In this document: piece by piece, positions 36,179-50,300 of the stretch | Layout of the letters: the number at the start of each line of letters is the position of its first letter | How positions within the stretch are numbered: position 1 is the stretch's first letter | Origin: Xylaria sp. FL1777 | Taxonomy: Eukaryota > Ascomycota > Sordariomycetes > Xylariales > Xylariaceae | Assembly: GCA_022578965.1 (NCBI GenBank) | Contig: MU400747.1 | Span: forward strand, 1 to 58,457 | DNA length: 58,457 nt | Reading direction: 5' to 3' | Made by a program: the position numbers and the translations under genes | The notes under the pieces: generated by a model | The model's input: only the letters and a program-made list of their open reading frames with translations | What the model was told of the DNA's origin: nothing | Database searches by the model: none

Positions 36179-37200
36179 ATGGCTTCGAAGACCGACTATG
36201 TCTTCACTCGAGATTTTCTCGACAATAACCGGTGCGTCGATGAGTTATCGTCTTTTCCCTATCGACCAACCAAGCTGACCACAGGTTCGTACTATAATAG
36301 CATCAACTTGATGCATTTCCTCTGGACCAAGCTCTTCGGATTTGCCATCCATCCTAAGATACCTATTGAAGCTTCCAATCTCCGCGTCGCAGATGTTGGG
36401 ACTGGCACTGGGTGAGTCTTTGACGCATGGCCCTTCTTCAAAATGACGAGTATAATAAATTCAGTTTAACTCGTCTACGAGCCTAGAATCTGGCTCCTTG
36501 ATGTTCAAGCGTCTCTCAAAGAAGCAAAACTAGACGGGTTCGATATTTCGTTTGATGCAGCCCCGCCAATCGAGACACTGCCATCCGACGTGACGTTCCG
36601 TTACTGGGACATTAGAGAAGATGTCCCAGAAGACCTGAAGGGCGTTTACGACATCATCAATGTGCGCTTCTTTGCGTTCGTGCTTCTTAACGATGAAGTT
36701 CCTCGCGTGGTAGCAAAGCTCTTTACTTTACTTAGTATGTAGTAATGCCTCGTGCACATAATTAGCGCTGTATTTAGCCAGTACTTACATTCCCTGGTAT
36801 AGAACCAGGCGGCTACCTACAATGGGGAGAGCCCGATCTAGAAAGCTTGCGCTTTGATACGACGAAGCCCGAAGTTAAGACAGATAATCTCCGCGAGCTT
36901 TTCAGTCTTTTATCTGTCCAGGATCTTCGACTTAAGCCAACATGGATCAATCACCTTGACGAGATCTTCGCGAATAGTGGGTTTGTAGAAGTTGAAAGGG
37001 TGACCAGAGATGCACCACCTTCTTTAGCCTTCATCTTCCATGAAGCTGGCCTCATGATCCACGACCAAATTGCGCGGAAGACAAAAAATGAGCGCATGGC
37101 TCGTGAACTGAAGCGTCTTCTCCCCGCTGCTGTGGAGGAGACTAGGCTAGGCGCTTACATCACCTCATTGAGATATCTAGTCGTTGGGAAGAAGGCTTGA
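36179..37200 (+). CDS. Class I SAM-dependent methyltransferase
   Basis: Three exons, join(36179..36411,36487..36734,36803..37200), encode 292 aa with consistent phases. The N-terminus (MASKTDYVFTRDFLDNNR, then LTTGSYYNSINLMHFLWTKL) and the SAM-binding motif LRVADVGTGTGIWLLD (residues 69-82, across intron 1) match the small fungal methyltransferases often found in metabolite clusters. Further motifs are GFDIS (acidic residue binding the SAM ribose), VTFRYWDIRED, YDIINVRF and LKPGGYLQWGEPD. Unlike the other methyltransferase it lacks the N-terminal dimerisation domain, so it is a different type and may act on O or N. The start is the ATG in AAAACATCATGG; an upstream in-frame TTG is ignored. The gene is intact. 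Confidence 0.9.
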
Positions 37201-37837
37201 ATCTCCAACTGTTGTAGACTCGCATGTATAGTGTTAGGGCGAGCTGGTCGATGCTGGACAGGCAATGTAGACCAAGTGCCTACAACAAGTAGCATTGCGA
37301 TACGTCCATGCCCAGATATTAAGAGACTACTAGGTCCGCTACTAGGTAGAGAAATTTCATAACAATATCTGTGCAGATGCATTATGAGTCATGAAGGCAG
37401 ACCCTAGAGTGCAATATCGCAGGGTTCCTGTTCTACATGCTCCAAAATGCAACAATTCGTATATGTTCTAAGACCTACTAATATCGTCAAAAGCTCCATA
37501 CTCGTATGACTTTCTTGACCATTGCCACGAATGAAGGATGGGATGATGAAGTTTGACCATATGCCGTTAGGAGCTGGACTATCCATGAAATCTACATCGA
37601 CTGTTATGTGGCATGTACCGCGTAGGTGGCCTCTCGCGTAGCCCCTCACGATGCGTTGCTGGGAGGACAATGGGAAAGAGTAGCCATTACGGCGAAGGAA
37701 CCAAGAGCCCACACAACTTGTGTACCTAGGCATATATGGTAGGATCTGGAATGGGCACCTTATCTTTCTTTCTTCTTTGAGTAGGCTATGTTGTTGGGAT
37801 TTTCATGTCTAGTTGGCCACGTCCTATACTGTTGTCG
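37201..37837. other. Intergenic, no gene seen
   Basis: 3' flank of the methyltransferase and outer flank of the inverted-repeat-bounded P450 segment. A 109-codon minus-strand frame at 37404-37733 has no recognisable motif. Confidence 0.4.
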
Positions 37838-37882
37838 CAAAACGACGCCGTTGTTGCGGAATTGACAACAACGGTATATATC
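37838..37882 (+). repeat. Left 45-nt inverted-repeat arm flanking P450
   Basis: The arm reads CAAAACGACGCC, GTTGTTGCG, seven variable bases, then CAACAACGGTATATATC. The reverse complement occurs at 40337-40381 with all 38 non-spacer positions identical. Each arm is itself a hairpin (CCGTTGTTG against CAACAACGG). ACTGT precedes both arms by the same distance. The pair brackets the third P450 gene. Confidence 0.8.
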
Positions 37883-38069
37883 ACACCCAACGTGACAACT
37901 GTCCATATTGCAGCCGCGACAGTAAGGGGTGCAGACATTTATTGTTAAGCTACGCTGAGACTTTTCTACATTATCAACATGATCCCTCGCAAGCTAATTG
38001 ATTAATCTTTGTATCTTATGAAAATAAACTCCAGTGATAACCGTGTCGTACAAAGTTGAAAGGCAAATT

Positions 38070-39803
38070 CTAACAGAATTTGAACTCAACACTATCTGTC
38101 CTCCGTCGTGCAAGCATCCGGTTATCAGGGTGGAAGAAAAGGAATTCATGAACGGCGTTGGGTTTCAGCGGCTTCCCGTTGACAAATGCGAAGTCCCATC
38201 CGTTGATAATCTGAACCAGAAGTATCTTGGCAGACATATCCGCTACGAGGCGGCCGGGACAAGCCCAGCGGCCTGAACCCCACGCGAGAATATCCGGATC
38301 GACGCTACGGAACGGCCGAGCCCGATGTTGCTCTATGTTCTCTTCGGTACAGAATCGAAGGCCATGGTACACCTGCGGATTCTCAAAGATTGTAGGATCT
38401 AGGGCGCGCGAAGGTCCCGACGTGGTTATGAATTGGCCCTTCTGCAGCTTAGCTCCGGCTATAGTGAATTCCTGCTGCACAACTCGGCTATACACGATAA
38501 TTGTGCCGGGAGCTAGCCTAGCCGTTTCCTTCATAGCAGAATCTAGCTTCTCCAGCTCAGACACTGCCGCCAGACTCCATATGCCCCCTATGCTTTGGCT
38601 CTTGGAGCGAATCTCCGTTCGCACGGCATCGAGAACATCCGGGTGTGCCACTAGGTCTACGAGTGCGCGACATACAAAGTTGGCAATACTGTATGTTGAC
38701 CCGGCAGCTACGGAGCCACAAAGAGTTGTTAATACGTTGGGGTCTCGCTCCAGGGCAGTCCGACCGTCTTTCACCATCCACGACACGAGGTTCGGATCAA
38801 CATCCTGGCCCTGGCTATTGGCGTAGAGCTCAGTCTGGCTTCTCACGGCGGGTTTGACGAAGTCTCCTAGTTCCCGCCAATTGGATTCCATCCTCCATTT
38901 GGATGGGAGCAACCAGACGAACAGCGGTTGAAGGACTGATGGACAAATGCGCATCACGAAGGCAGTCCGAAATACTAACATTTGATGGGGGATTAGCCTG
39001 GGCCTGTAGCGAGTAGCAGTGCATGAGGAGAGCATTACCGTTGCTCGTTAGCTCGTGAGTTAATTCCACCAGTCTAGAGTTCTCAGCCATCTTGGCGCCA
39101 AACAGGGCAAGGGCAATGCCCTCGCTGAAACATCGTACCGTAGCGGGAAGTGGTTTGAAGGAAACCCACTCGTCACTTGTAGTGAACTCCCGCGAGATGG
39201 CAGACGAAATACGAGTGGCAGTGGGGGCAAATAATTCGGACAGCGCGGGACTGATCCGCCCCAACAGCATGCGGACATGATAGCTGGTCTTCTCTACTAC
39301 TCTCATGCCCGTGAGATCCCCTAACAGCGTGAACGCATGTGATTGTCTACTATTGAGCATGTCGGCGCTCATGCGATTCATCTCGGGGATCAGGGATGCC
39401 GGAAGCACGACGAGGTCTTTATCTCCTCGTGCTAGTGTATACGGACGCCCATCGGCCTTCACAGTTTATGGTACTTAGCTATGCCCAAAGACAGATATTA
39501 TCCAAAGAGATGGTAGCCACAAGAAGATTGCCGTCTATTTTGAACACGTACCTTCTCGTCTGCAGCTGCAAGAATCTCTCGCGCCCAGATACACCAACGA
39601 ATTCTTGCAAACAGCGACGGCTCGAAGGGAAAGAGCCTGTTGGCAGTCATCATGGCCCCTTTCGAGCGCGGGTTCCACATGAAATATGCAGCCATCCAGG
39701 TTATGATCATAACGATGAACGAATACTTGGCGGTGTTCGAAACGCCATCTTCACTGATAGAACCCCGGCTAGACTGCGCTGCCGTGTTAAGAAAGGAATC
39801 CAT
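38070..39803 (-). CDS. Cytochrome P450 monooxygenase
   Basis: Exons complement(join(38070..38974,39039..39456,39552..39803)) total 1,575 nt (524 aa). Introns are 64 nt (GTAATG...GTTAG) and 95 nt. A membrane anchor (YSFIVMIITWMAAYFMW) lies near residues 28-44. Conserved parts are DKDLVVLPASLIPEMNRM, the I-helix region LCGSVAAGSTYSIANF, the K-helix KETAR, FRSVDPDILAWGSG and the heme loop AWGSGRWACPGRLVA with Cys462 intact. The style resembles the fungal CYP503/CYP68-like group that oxidises terpenoid or related metabolites; that placement is an impression. In contrast to the first P450 of the locus it should be catalytically competent. The gene sits alone inside a 2.5-kb segment bounded by a 45-nt inverted repeat, which raises the possibility that it moved as a unit. 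Confidence 0.9.
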
Positions 39804-40539
39804 ATTGCGTGGAAAACTCGAACAATCGACAAATGTACCTTGCAAGAAGCTCGCTAGAATGTGATTTGGATGTTTTGTTTGAATTATTGTCCGCCTGCCT
39901 GCTTGGTATTATGTCCTTGCGTATACGTCGATACCTTCCTATTAACTTCTTATCTACTCAACTAGTAAACAGGGAGATGTATATGCAACTATCTAATTAT
40001 AAACTCCCCCTACTGGTGACTGAACGTGTTCAGCCTAGCAGCAACACCAATTTACCGAACCATCTAATATCCAATGCAACAGCGGGCCTTGGGCGTAGTT
40101 GAGAGATCACCGAACTGAACAAGACAGCATTTCCTAGGTAGGTAGCCCGTTTAGATGGGTCGCGAACACTGATGTACCTAAATGTACCTATGCCCTGAAA
40201 AGGCGGGAACAGGAAGCTTAGCCACGGAGCCGAAGTGTTGCATGGTTTATCTCGGAGGCTGTCTCACGCTTACGCAACCCCACTCCAACCGGAGGACATC
40301 GACACCTTATAGGTACGTCTTTGTCATACAGAAATGGATATATACCGTTGTTGCAATACACGCAACAACGGCGTCGTTTTGTGTGACAGTCTTCAGCATA
40401 ACCTGTGGGGTTTCATTTTGGAGAGAACCCCATGCCCTGGCTCTGCTTTCACATCTATTACAACTTCCCTCCTCTAACTACATTTTTTGGCACCTACTGT
40501 TAGCGCATTAAGTAAAGCCACCATATAATTTATATGCAG
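39804..40539. other. P450 upstream region to right AT boundary
   Basis: Upstream region of the third P450, containing the right inverted-repeat arm and CCTAGGTAGGTAG near 40,134. No second gene is seen. AT-rich DNA begins at about 40,540. Confidence 0.4.
40337..40381 (-). repeat. Right 45-nt inverted-repeat arm flanking P450
   Basis: Reverse-complement copy of 37838-37882. It keeps the same internal hairpin, the same 7-nt spacer length and the same outward ACTGT. The distance from arm to arm is about 2.5 kb. Confidence 0.8.
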
Positions 40540-43500
40540 CATTTCCTGCTTGCACTAATAGGCTATAAAAATGAAAGAATTAAAAGAAGTTCTAGCTTTA
40601 GCACAGTTAATAATAGGCCGTTTTTTAACCTTTAAAAAAAGATTATATGCTTAAAACTTAAAAATAAAACTAGCATAACATATAGCAAACAAAAAAAATC
40701 AAACGTTAAAACTATAATATTATAAAAGCTTTTAATAAGCAAAAAAACTTAAAGTTAGCACGTTAATAAAATAAAGCATAAAATATAAATAGCTATAAAT
40801 AAACGTATTATAAAAAGTATAAAGCATTAAAGGTTAAGTATAATAGTTAGTATATTTCTAGTTTTATAATAAGTATTTAATAAAACTAAAGCTTAAAAAA
40901 AAAAGAAACTTTTATAAAATAAGTATAAAAAAAATATTTTATATATATATATAATATATAATATATGCTAAAGTACTTAAGTAGCTTAGTTATAACAACT
41001 ATTTCTTTTTTTTTAATTAGGTTATTTTTAACTTATATATAAGTAAAATTAATTAAAATAATTAATTTTAAGTATAAATAATAAAGTAAAATAATATAAA
41101 GCAATTAAGTATAAATGTAATATATTAAATAAAATACTTATGCAATATAATAATTAAAGTACTTATATATTTATGCTTGTGTTTATGTGTTAAATTATGT
41201 TTATTTTATGCTATATTTATAGCAAGGCTTATGTTTATACTTTTGTTGCTATATATTTTTCTTTCTTTTTTTTTTTCTTTTTTTTTTTTTTAGCTGCTAT
41301 TAAACATTTAGTTTTAGTTATTTACTTTATTACTGCTAATTTTATACTTATTTTATATTTTTTTTGCTTTTTTTTTAATTACTATTTATATTATAATTAT
41401 ACTGCTTAAACTTATAGTAGTTAAAAGTAATACATATAAATGCAGTTATAATTAAAGCTATAATTATAAATATAAACGCAAAAAATTATTACAACTTGTT
41501 TTATGCTTAAATTTATTTAGAAATAAGTTTAATTTTATTATAAAATAAAACTTTAATAAACTTTTTTATTAAAAGTTTAATAACTTTAGTAATAAAAATA
41601 AAAACTTTAGCTATTTGCTTTTTTTTTAAAACAGCTTTAATTTTAATAAAAATTTAAACATTATTAAGCTTTTTATTAATTATAAAAAAAAATAAAAAAA
41701 AAATAAAAATAATTTTAACTTTATAAATTCTAATAAAAATTTTAATGTTAGCTTACGTAATTTTAATATAAATAACTTAAAAAATAAGTTTAATTTTAAT
41801 ATAAATATTAAAGTTTTTATGCTAGCTAAACGTTAGCTTATTTTTATAGTAACTTTTATTTATAAACTTTACAAATAAACTATTAAAGCTAAAAATAAAA
41901 AGTATAAAACTATTAAAAAAGCAATAATTTTAAGTAGTTTATTAGTATGTTAGCTTTATTTTAAGCGTTTTAAAAAAGCATTTTAGCTAAAAAATAGCTT
42001 GCTTTTAAATATAGTTTGCAAATTTAAAAATCTAAAAGTAATAGCTTATATAAGCTATATAAACAGCTATATTTTATATAAGCTTATAAGTTAATTTATA
42101 TTTATTTTAAATTAGTTTTATTAATAAGTTAGCTATTTATTATGTTACATTTTAATATAATATATATTTAAAAGTTGCTAAACTAGTTTGTTTATTTTTT
42201 TGTTTTTTAAAAAAATAACTATAAAAAAATTATTATAAATAAAAATTGTGCTATTGTTTAAAAAACTTCAAACAATTATTATGTTAACTTTATAGCTATA
42301 TAGTTTTGCTTTTTAAAAGCATTTCTACGTTTTTTATTAATTTATAAAGCTTAGTTTTAATTAATTAGCAAAATTAGCAACATAAAAATAAGTTATTTTA
42401 TTTTTATTTTGTATAAAGTTTAGCTAATAATTAGCAATATAAAAATATTGTGCTAAATATAAACATTTAATAATAAAACATAAATCTTTAGCTTGTTAAG
42501 CTATTAAGCTTTTTTATATAAGCACTATAAGTAGCTTTATTTAAACTAATTTTATAAGGTTTTTTAATAAAATTAAAATTATTTTTAATACTAGTAATAT
42601 GCTTATTTAACTATACTTAAAGTATAAGTTATAAATTATAAATATGCAGCTTAAAAAGCTACTTTTATTTTTTTTAAAAAAAATATATATAAAGCTATAT
42701 TAATTATTATTAATAAGCATAAATAAAAATATTTAATTAGTTTTTTTTATTATAAAAATGTTTTAAAGTTTAATAATTAATGTTTTAAAGCTTTTTTATA
42801 AAAATATTATAATTTGTTTATAGCGTTTTTGCGTATAGCTTATTAATAAAGCGCAAGTATTTTAAAACTTAAAGCAATAAGTATAATTCTTATTATATAA
42901 TTAAAAACAAAAAAATAACTAATTAGAATATATAACATATTTAAGCTTTAGTTTATAGCTAAATTAATAATAAATTAGTACTATTTTGTTAGTTTAATAG
43001 CTTTGCTTTTTTTTTATAATTTAAGCGTTTTTTAAAGTTTTTAATTGCTTTAAAAGCTATAATATTAGTAATAAATACTTACTAATTATATTTAGTTAGC
43101 TAGCTTTTTTACTTAATAAAATAATATTTTTTTTTATTATAAGTTATTTTACTTATTATATTTTTAACCTTTTATTTTTTTAACTTATTTTCAAAGTTTA
43201 ACATAAATAAATTATGCTTATGTTTAGCTTTTTAAAGCTTAAGCAACTAAATTAAAAAAACAGAATAAAAATAGTTATATTGTTTTAAAAAACTAATATA
43301 ATATACTTATAAACTAATTATAAAAAGAATTTAGAAAAGTTTAATAAACTTAAGCGTTAATTTTTTATTTTTAAACTTAATATTTTTTGTTAATAATACT
43401 ATTAAGTCTTTAGTTTTAAAAGTTATAAATTTATATTTATTATTATAATATTTTATATATTTATTAGTTATAATTTATTATTGCTTTATTATTTTGTTTT

Positions 43501-46500
43501 TAATAGTTTATAACTTATTAAAATGTTTTTGTATAGCTAAAATCCTTTTTAATATAAAGTTATTTTTAATAAACACACAAAATTTTAACATATAACTATA
43601 TAAAGCTTTAAAAAATAATTGTTTAGTTATAAAGTTAATAGCAAAATTTATAGCAAAAAAAGCTTAAAATAAAAGTTAAAGCTAATTAGTTTGTTTATTA
43701 TTTATAAAACACTTAAAATAACTTTTAATTATTTAGTTTATTTGTTTTATTTGTTTATTAGTTTTAAAATAAAATGCTATTAAAAGCTTTTATTTAACTT
43801 TTAAATAATAACATAAATTAAACTAAAATTAGCTAATAAAAATAAAGCTTTTATTAAAAATAATGTTTTTTAAGCTATTATAAATATATTTAATTTTATA
43901 GTAAAATAAAATTACTAGCTTAACTAAAGTTATAGTAGTATTAACTAAAAATAAATATATAAGCTTAGTAAATTTATTTATAATAATAAAAATAGCATTA
44001 ATTAGTTTTTTTTTATAAAAAGTTTTTAGTAAACCTATAATAAAGTTTATAAATAGCTTTTATATAAGTTTATTAAGTATTAGTAAAGCATTAAGTTTGC
44101 TATATTTTTAGTAATGTTTTGCTTAGTTTTAAAGCAAATTATATAGCTTTATATATACTTTTTAATATTTAGTTTTATATTGCTTTAATAAAACTTTTGT
44201 TATAATAGTTTTAAAGTATAGCTTTAGCTAAAGTATTTAGCTAATAAATTATTATAATATAGCTTAATAAGTTAAAAATATATAGCTTTTTTAAAAAAAA
44301 TATAAATTTTGTTTTTATAGTAAACTAAAGATTTTTATATTAACTATTAAAAATTTATAAGTTTTTTTGCTTTTAATTGCTTTATAATTGTATAGCATTT
44401 AAGGTTTTTTTTTTAAACTTTTTAAATAAAGTTTTTTAGTTTTTTAAAAGCCTTTAGATTTTTTAATTTCTTTAAGCTTATAGCTATTTATGCATATAAA
44501 CGTATAACTACTTAAATAAAAAGGGTTTTTTTAGCAAATATAGCTTTAAAATATAAAGCTTTAGCTTAAGTATTAAAATATAAATTAAAAATTATCCGTA
44601 GCATACTAAAAGAGCAAACAAATTTTTAACTAGGCTACTAGTTATTGCGCAACCTAAAAAAAGCACGTAGAATAGCTAAATAAGTTTTAAATACAGAAAA
44701 GCTTAGCTATTATAACGTAGCTAAAAAACTAATTAAGTTATAAGCAGCTACAAAAATACAAAAATAGAAGCTTTTAAATATAGAGCAAAAACAGCTAAGC
44801 ATTAATACTAGTTTTTTTTTAAGCTAAGAAAAGTTTATTATAACTATAAAGCAAAAGCTAAAGTAACTATTATAAAGCTGTTTATTATTTATAGTTTTAA
44901 AAGGGCTGCTTATTATAGGCTTACGTTTATAAACTTTAAAATAAAGCACAATACAATAAAGTACTAAAAATAGCAATACAAAATTATAAATATAGAACTA
45001 TAAAAGTTAAAAAGTATACATTATAAAAAAGCAAAGCAATTAAGCAACTTTATTAAGTATTAAATACTAAAATTTTACTAAAACTTTTAACTACTAAATA
45101 TATAACAATGTTAACCTTTAAAAGTTATATAAATACTTTTTAACTAGCTTATTTATATAGAACTTCTAGCTTTTTTATTTGCTATAGCTTTTTTTGTTTT
45201 TTTAATTATAACTTAAAGTTGCATATTAGCTATAAGTGTAGCTTAAATATTTTTATTAGTATAAAAATAGCGCGTAGTTATACGGGCTTTAATAAACAAT
45301 TAAAGTTTTTTATTAATTTTTTTAAGCTAAAAAATTATTAGCAGCATTTAGAATTAAAAGAACTTTAATAGTTAAAATAAACATAAAGTAAAGCTTAAAA
45401 ACGTATAAATATTAATACAGTTAAAAGTACTTATAGAATTACAACTATTATTTTTAGCGCTTACTTTGCTTTTTTTACATTGTAAGCATTTAGCAGATTT
45501 ATTAGTAATATTATAAGCATAAAAATTATTAATGTTTTTATATAGTTAACATAAAAAAAACAGCAATAAAAAGTGCATAATATACTACTATAATATAAGC
45601 AATATAGTAATAGCATAGCTTAGGCATTTTAGCGTGCTTAATAAATATAAATTTTAAAGCTATTAGTAATATTTTAATATAAAGCACCAAAATATTTATT
45701 TTTATTTTAAAAATTAGTATTATAGCAAAAAAGCATAACAACAAGCAGTTATAAAAGCTTAAACTATATAGTAGTAAACTATTAGCTACTTTATTTAGTA
45801 CTATAAATTAAATAACTAATAAAAATTACAGCAAAATAACTTATAACTTTAAATATATAAGCTTAATACTAGTTAGTATATATATTTAAGCTAAACTAGT
45901 TATAAATACGTACTATAAAAAGCATAGCAGCTATAATAAAGTAGGTTTTTATATAACTGCAACATATTAATAACTAATTATATTATAAACTAAGCATTTT
46001 AACATACTAAAGCAAGCATAAGCTAAGCATATAATAATAGTAATAATAAAAGTAGTAAAATTAATAATTAAAAAAGAAAAAAATTAGCATAAATAACTAA
46101 GTAAAATAACTTATTACTTATTGCTACTTTATATTGCTTAATACATAAGCTATTTATAAACTATGCTTATTTAGTAAGCTTATTATAAAAAGCACAAAAA
46201 TAGCTCAAAAAATAAATATGCAAAAAGCAAACTAAAAAATAATAAACAATTAACTTTACTTATAATTTAATTATAACTTAGTTATAAAAAAACTAATGCA
46301 GCAAAAAGCTAGCAGCAATATTAAAGCAAGCAAACTATAATATATTAGCAATATAATAAAAAAAAGTTTAAAAAAAAACTAAAAAAAAAAAGCAGCATAC
46401 TTAGCTAAATAAGTACTAAAACTAAAAAAACTGCTATAAGTAGCATAAAGCAAGCAGCAATATTAAAGCAAGCAAACTATAAAGCAAAAAAAATACAAGA

Positions 46501-47319
46501 AAAAAAGAACTATAAAGTAATTATATAAAGGTATATATATTTAGTTAACAGCATAATATAAATAAGCAAACAACCTAAAAGCAAAAAAGTAAAAAGCAAA
46601 GCACTTAATAAAATCGTAATAAAACCAGTGCAACTTAAAAGTAAATATAAAATGTTTTTACTTAGCTACTAAAAAAAAAGTAAGCTACTTATAGCTTGCT
46701 TTTAACTTATAAGCATAGTTTTTACCTATATATATAAAAAATAAAAACCGGCATAGCTAATAAGCTGTTAGCTTAAGTAATACAATATATATAAATTAAG
46801 AATTTTAACTTGTTATATTATTACAACTTTTTTTTTTAACGTTAAAAAAATGTTAATATTACTAAGTAAAATAGCTATATAATTAAAACAGCGCAAAAAA
46901 AAATTAGCTTTGTTTTTATTGTTTGCTTAATATTTAATAATAAAATTAAAAAAAGCTAATAATAAACATTAATAAGCTTGCTTTTTATTAAGCTTTAGCG
47001 TTTTTATAAATGCTTAAAAGTTAACATAGTTAATTAATACTTTAATTAATAAATTGCTTTTTTGTAAATAATACTACTAATGCTTAAAGTAATTTATTAT
47101 TATAAGCATTTTTTAGTTAAGCATATTATATTGCATTTTTTTTTTAGATAGCTTTTAAAAATAAAACATAACTAGTTTAAAAATGCTTTGATTATTTTGC
47201 TAAAATAAATTTTCTGCAAAAGCTACTTTAAAAAAATTAGTTTTTAACAATATTTATTTTTTAAGCTTAAAATATATAAAAAAAATAGCATATTTAAATA
47301 TATTTTAAAAGTTTTTAAA

Positions 47320-50300
47320 GGGAATTAATATAAATACATGAAGAATTAATATAAACACATGATTTTATAGATATATAATGCTTTTATTAGCTTAATTAAA
47401 AAACGAACTCTATAGTACTTCTTGCTTTAATAAACTTACTTTTTACCTTTATGCAACTAATTAAATTTCTAGCTTAATTTTTTTTTTAATAGCATTATTT
47501 TTATGTAGACTTTTTAATATAAGTATTATAATAAACTATTTATATAACATGTTAGCTTTTAAATATTAATATTTTATATATTATAATAGTAGTTTTTATT
47601 TATAAAACATTATTAAACTATTATAAATAGTTATATTAAGTATTTATTAATTTAATTATTTTAGCTTTTATTAACTTTTTTGCTTTTAAATATTAAGCTG
47701 CATTTAATGTTTATTAAACTTATTACTTATAGTTCTTTTTATTTTAAGCATTATTAATTAATTATATATTTAGCGCTAAATAAAAAAATAACTATTGCTT
47801 TTTTTAGCACTGCTATATTAGCTTTTGCTTTGCTTAAGCTTAGCTAAAGTTAACTTGTTTTAGCTACTTAATAAATAACTTTATTTCTAGCTTATTAGCT
47901 GTTTTTTTAAAGCTTTGCTTAATAGCTTATTTAGTTTAATTATAAGCTTACTAAAAATTGCTTTTATAAAATTCTTTAGTTAATTATAAAGCATTATAAC
48001 AATTTTAAAGTTGTAGATTTATTTATATATATTTTTTAATAATAATTTTTGCAACTTTTAACATAAATAAATATTTAATTTATTAAAAAAGCTTGCATAT
48101 GCTAGCTTAAAGTAAACTTCGTAATAATATAAGATTTTAAGTTTAATAAAAACTAAACAATTATTAATACAATGTTTAATGTTTATTAAAAAAAAGTTAT
48201 TTATGTTTAGTATAGCTTTATAAGTAATTTAATATTACTAGTTAAATAAATTAAGCCTTTTTAAAGCTATAATTATTTAAAGCTTACTTAAGTAATCAAA
48301 AAACAATAATAAATATTTATATTAAGTTAAAACTTTATTTTAAGCATAAGCTTATTTAAAATTATGCTTTTAATTAGCTATTATTTTTTATATTGCTTTA
48401 ATAAAACTATATAAATAACTTATGTTATTTAAAAAGTAGCTTTTTATATTATTATTATTTATTTTTATGCTTAATATAACTTAAATGCTAAAGTTGCAAT
48501 ATTTATAAATATAATAACGTACTTATTGCATTTTAAAAAGTATATAAGTTTTATAAATATATTATAAAATAAAGCGTTAGTTATTAAATTATTAACAAAA
48601 ATTAATTTATGCTTTTTTATTTATAGCTTTTATCTTTACAAATATTACTTTTTTTTATATAATTAAAACGCTTTAATATATATAAGAAATTTTTTTATTA
48701 TTAATAAACGTAGCTTTAACTAGCTGTTTATTTAAAAAAGTTAACTTTATTAATGCTTAATTAGCAAAAGTAGCATTTTTATTTTTGTTAGTAATAAAGC
48801 TATTACTATTAATTTAACTTAAAACTTATTTTTGCTTAGCTTTAAGCAAAACGTTAAAATTAATGTAGTATATATAGATTTACTGCTATAAAAAAAAAAA
48901 CTAGTAATTTAATATAGCTTTTATTACTTTATTATAATTAGTTATAACTATATTAAGCTTTTATATTATATGTTATATTATAAGCTAATAAATATTTTTA
49001 GCTAAAAACTAAAAGCCTTTTTGCTTTTTATTATTAATTAAGCTAAATATAGCATTAAAAACTATTTTTAAGTAAGTTTAGCTTATTGCTTAAAATAATA
49101 ACAACTTAAATTAATTAATATTATATATATTATTAAAGCTAATAATTTTAGAAAATTGCTTTTATATTTTTAAGCAATAAAAAAACGTTTAAATTAGTTT
49201 AACTAAGCAATTTAGCTTATTATTAGTTTATTTTATTAAGTAAAAAACCTTTTCTTTATTAAAAAGCTTAATAAAAGCAGTAGTTAAGTTATAACTATTT
49301 AGTTTAACTTAATTAATAAAGCTTTAAATATTATAAATATTTTTTTAAGTAAAAACGGACTTTTTATATTGCTGTTTTATTATGCTTTAAACATTTTAAG
49401 CTTAAATATTAACTTAATAGCTAGTTAATTTAATAGTTGTTTTTATTAATTTTATAAGCTTATAATAAAAAAAGTAAGCAAAAAGGTTTAAGCTTAAGCT
49501 ATAATTATACTAATAATGTTTTATATTTTTATATAATTATAATAACTATTAACTTTTGTTTATAGCTTTAGTAATAATTATTTATTTATAGCTAGTTTTT
49601 TAAGATTTTTACTACTAAAGTTCTTTGCTTTTGCTTTTTTTAATTTGTTTAAATTAGTTATATTTAATAGAAAATTAAATTAGTTGTTCTTTAAACAAAT
49701 ATATATAGTTTTTAGCAAAATTAAACCTATTATTTTTTAAAAATAAATTAATATAATTAAAAAGCACGTTAGCTATAAAAAATAAGTTGCTTAAAATAAA
49801 TAAGTTAAAAATAGTTTTTAAAACTAAAAACAGTAAATTATAGCTAGCTAACAAAATGCTTGCTTTAAATAATAAAACTAGCACAAAAAAAGTTTATTTA
49901 AGTAATATTATTATAAATAAAGCAGCTTTAATTAAACTTAATGCAAGTAATTTTATTAGTAAACATTAAAGCAATAAATATAAAAAAAAAAAGTTATAGC
50001 TATTTAAATTTAATAATAATTATTTTTATTTGTTTTTTTATTAATATATGCATTTATATAAGCAAACTAAGTTTATAAAAAGCTATTAACCTTTTTTTAT
50101 AACTTTATAAACTAACTATAAAACTAATGCAAATTTTTTTTAAGTAGCAGTTAATAAGCTAGCAGTATAAAAAAATTTAGTAAACTAAAATCTTAAAAAA
50201 ACAAAAATAAAACTAGCTTTTAAGCTAAGCATAAGCATTTATATATATTAAAGCTTTAATAAATAAAAAAAAATATTACTAAAAAAAATCTTATAATTAG

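Noticed and set aside
38227..38826. 199-codon plus-strand frame
   Set aside because: Antisense to the third P450; it has no independent motifs.
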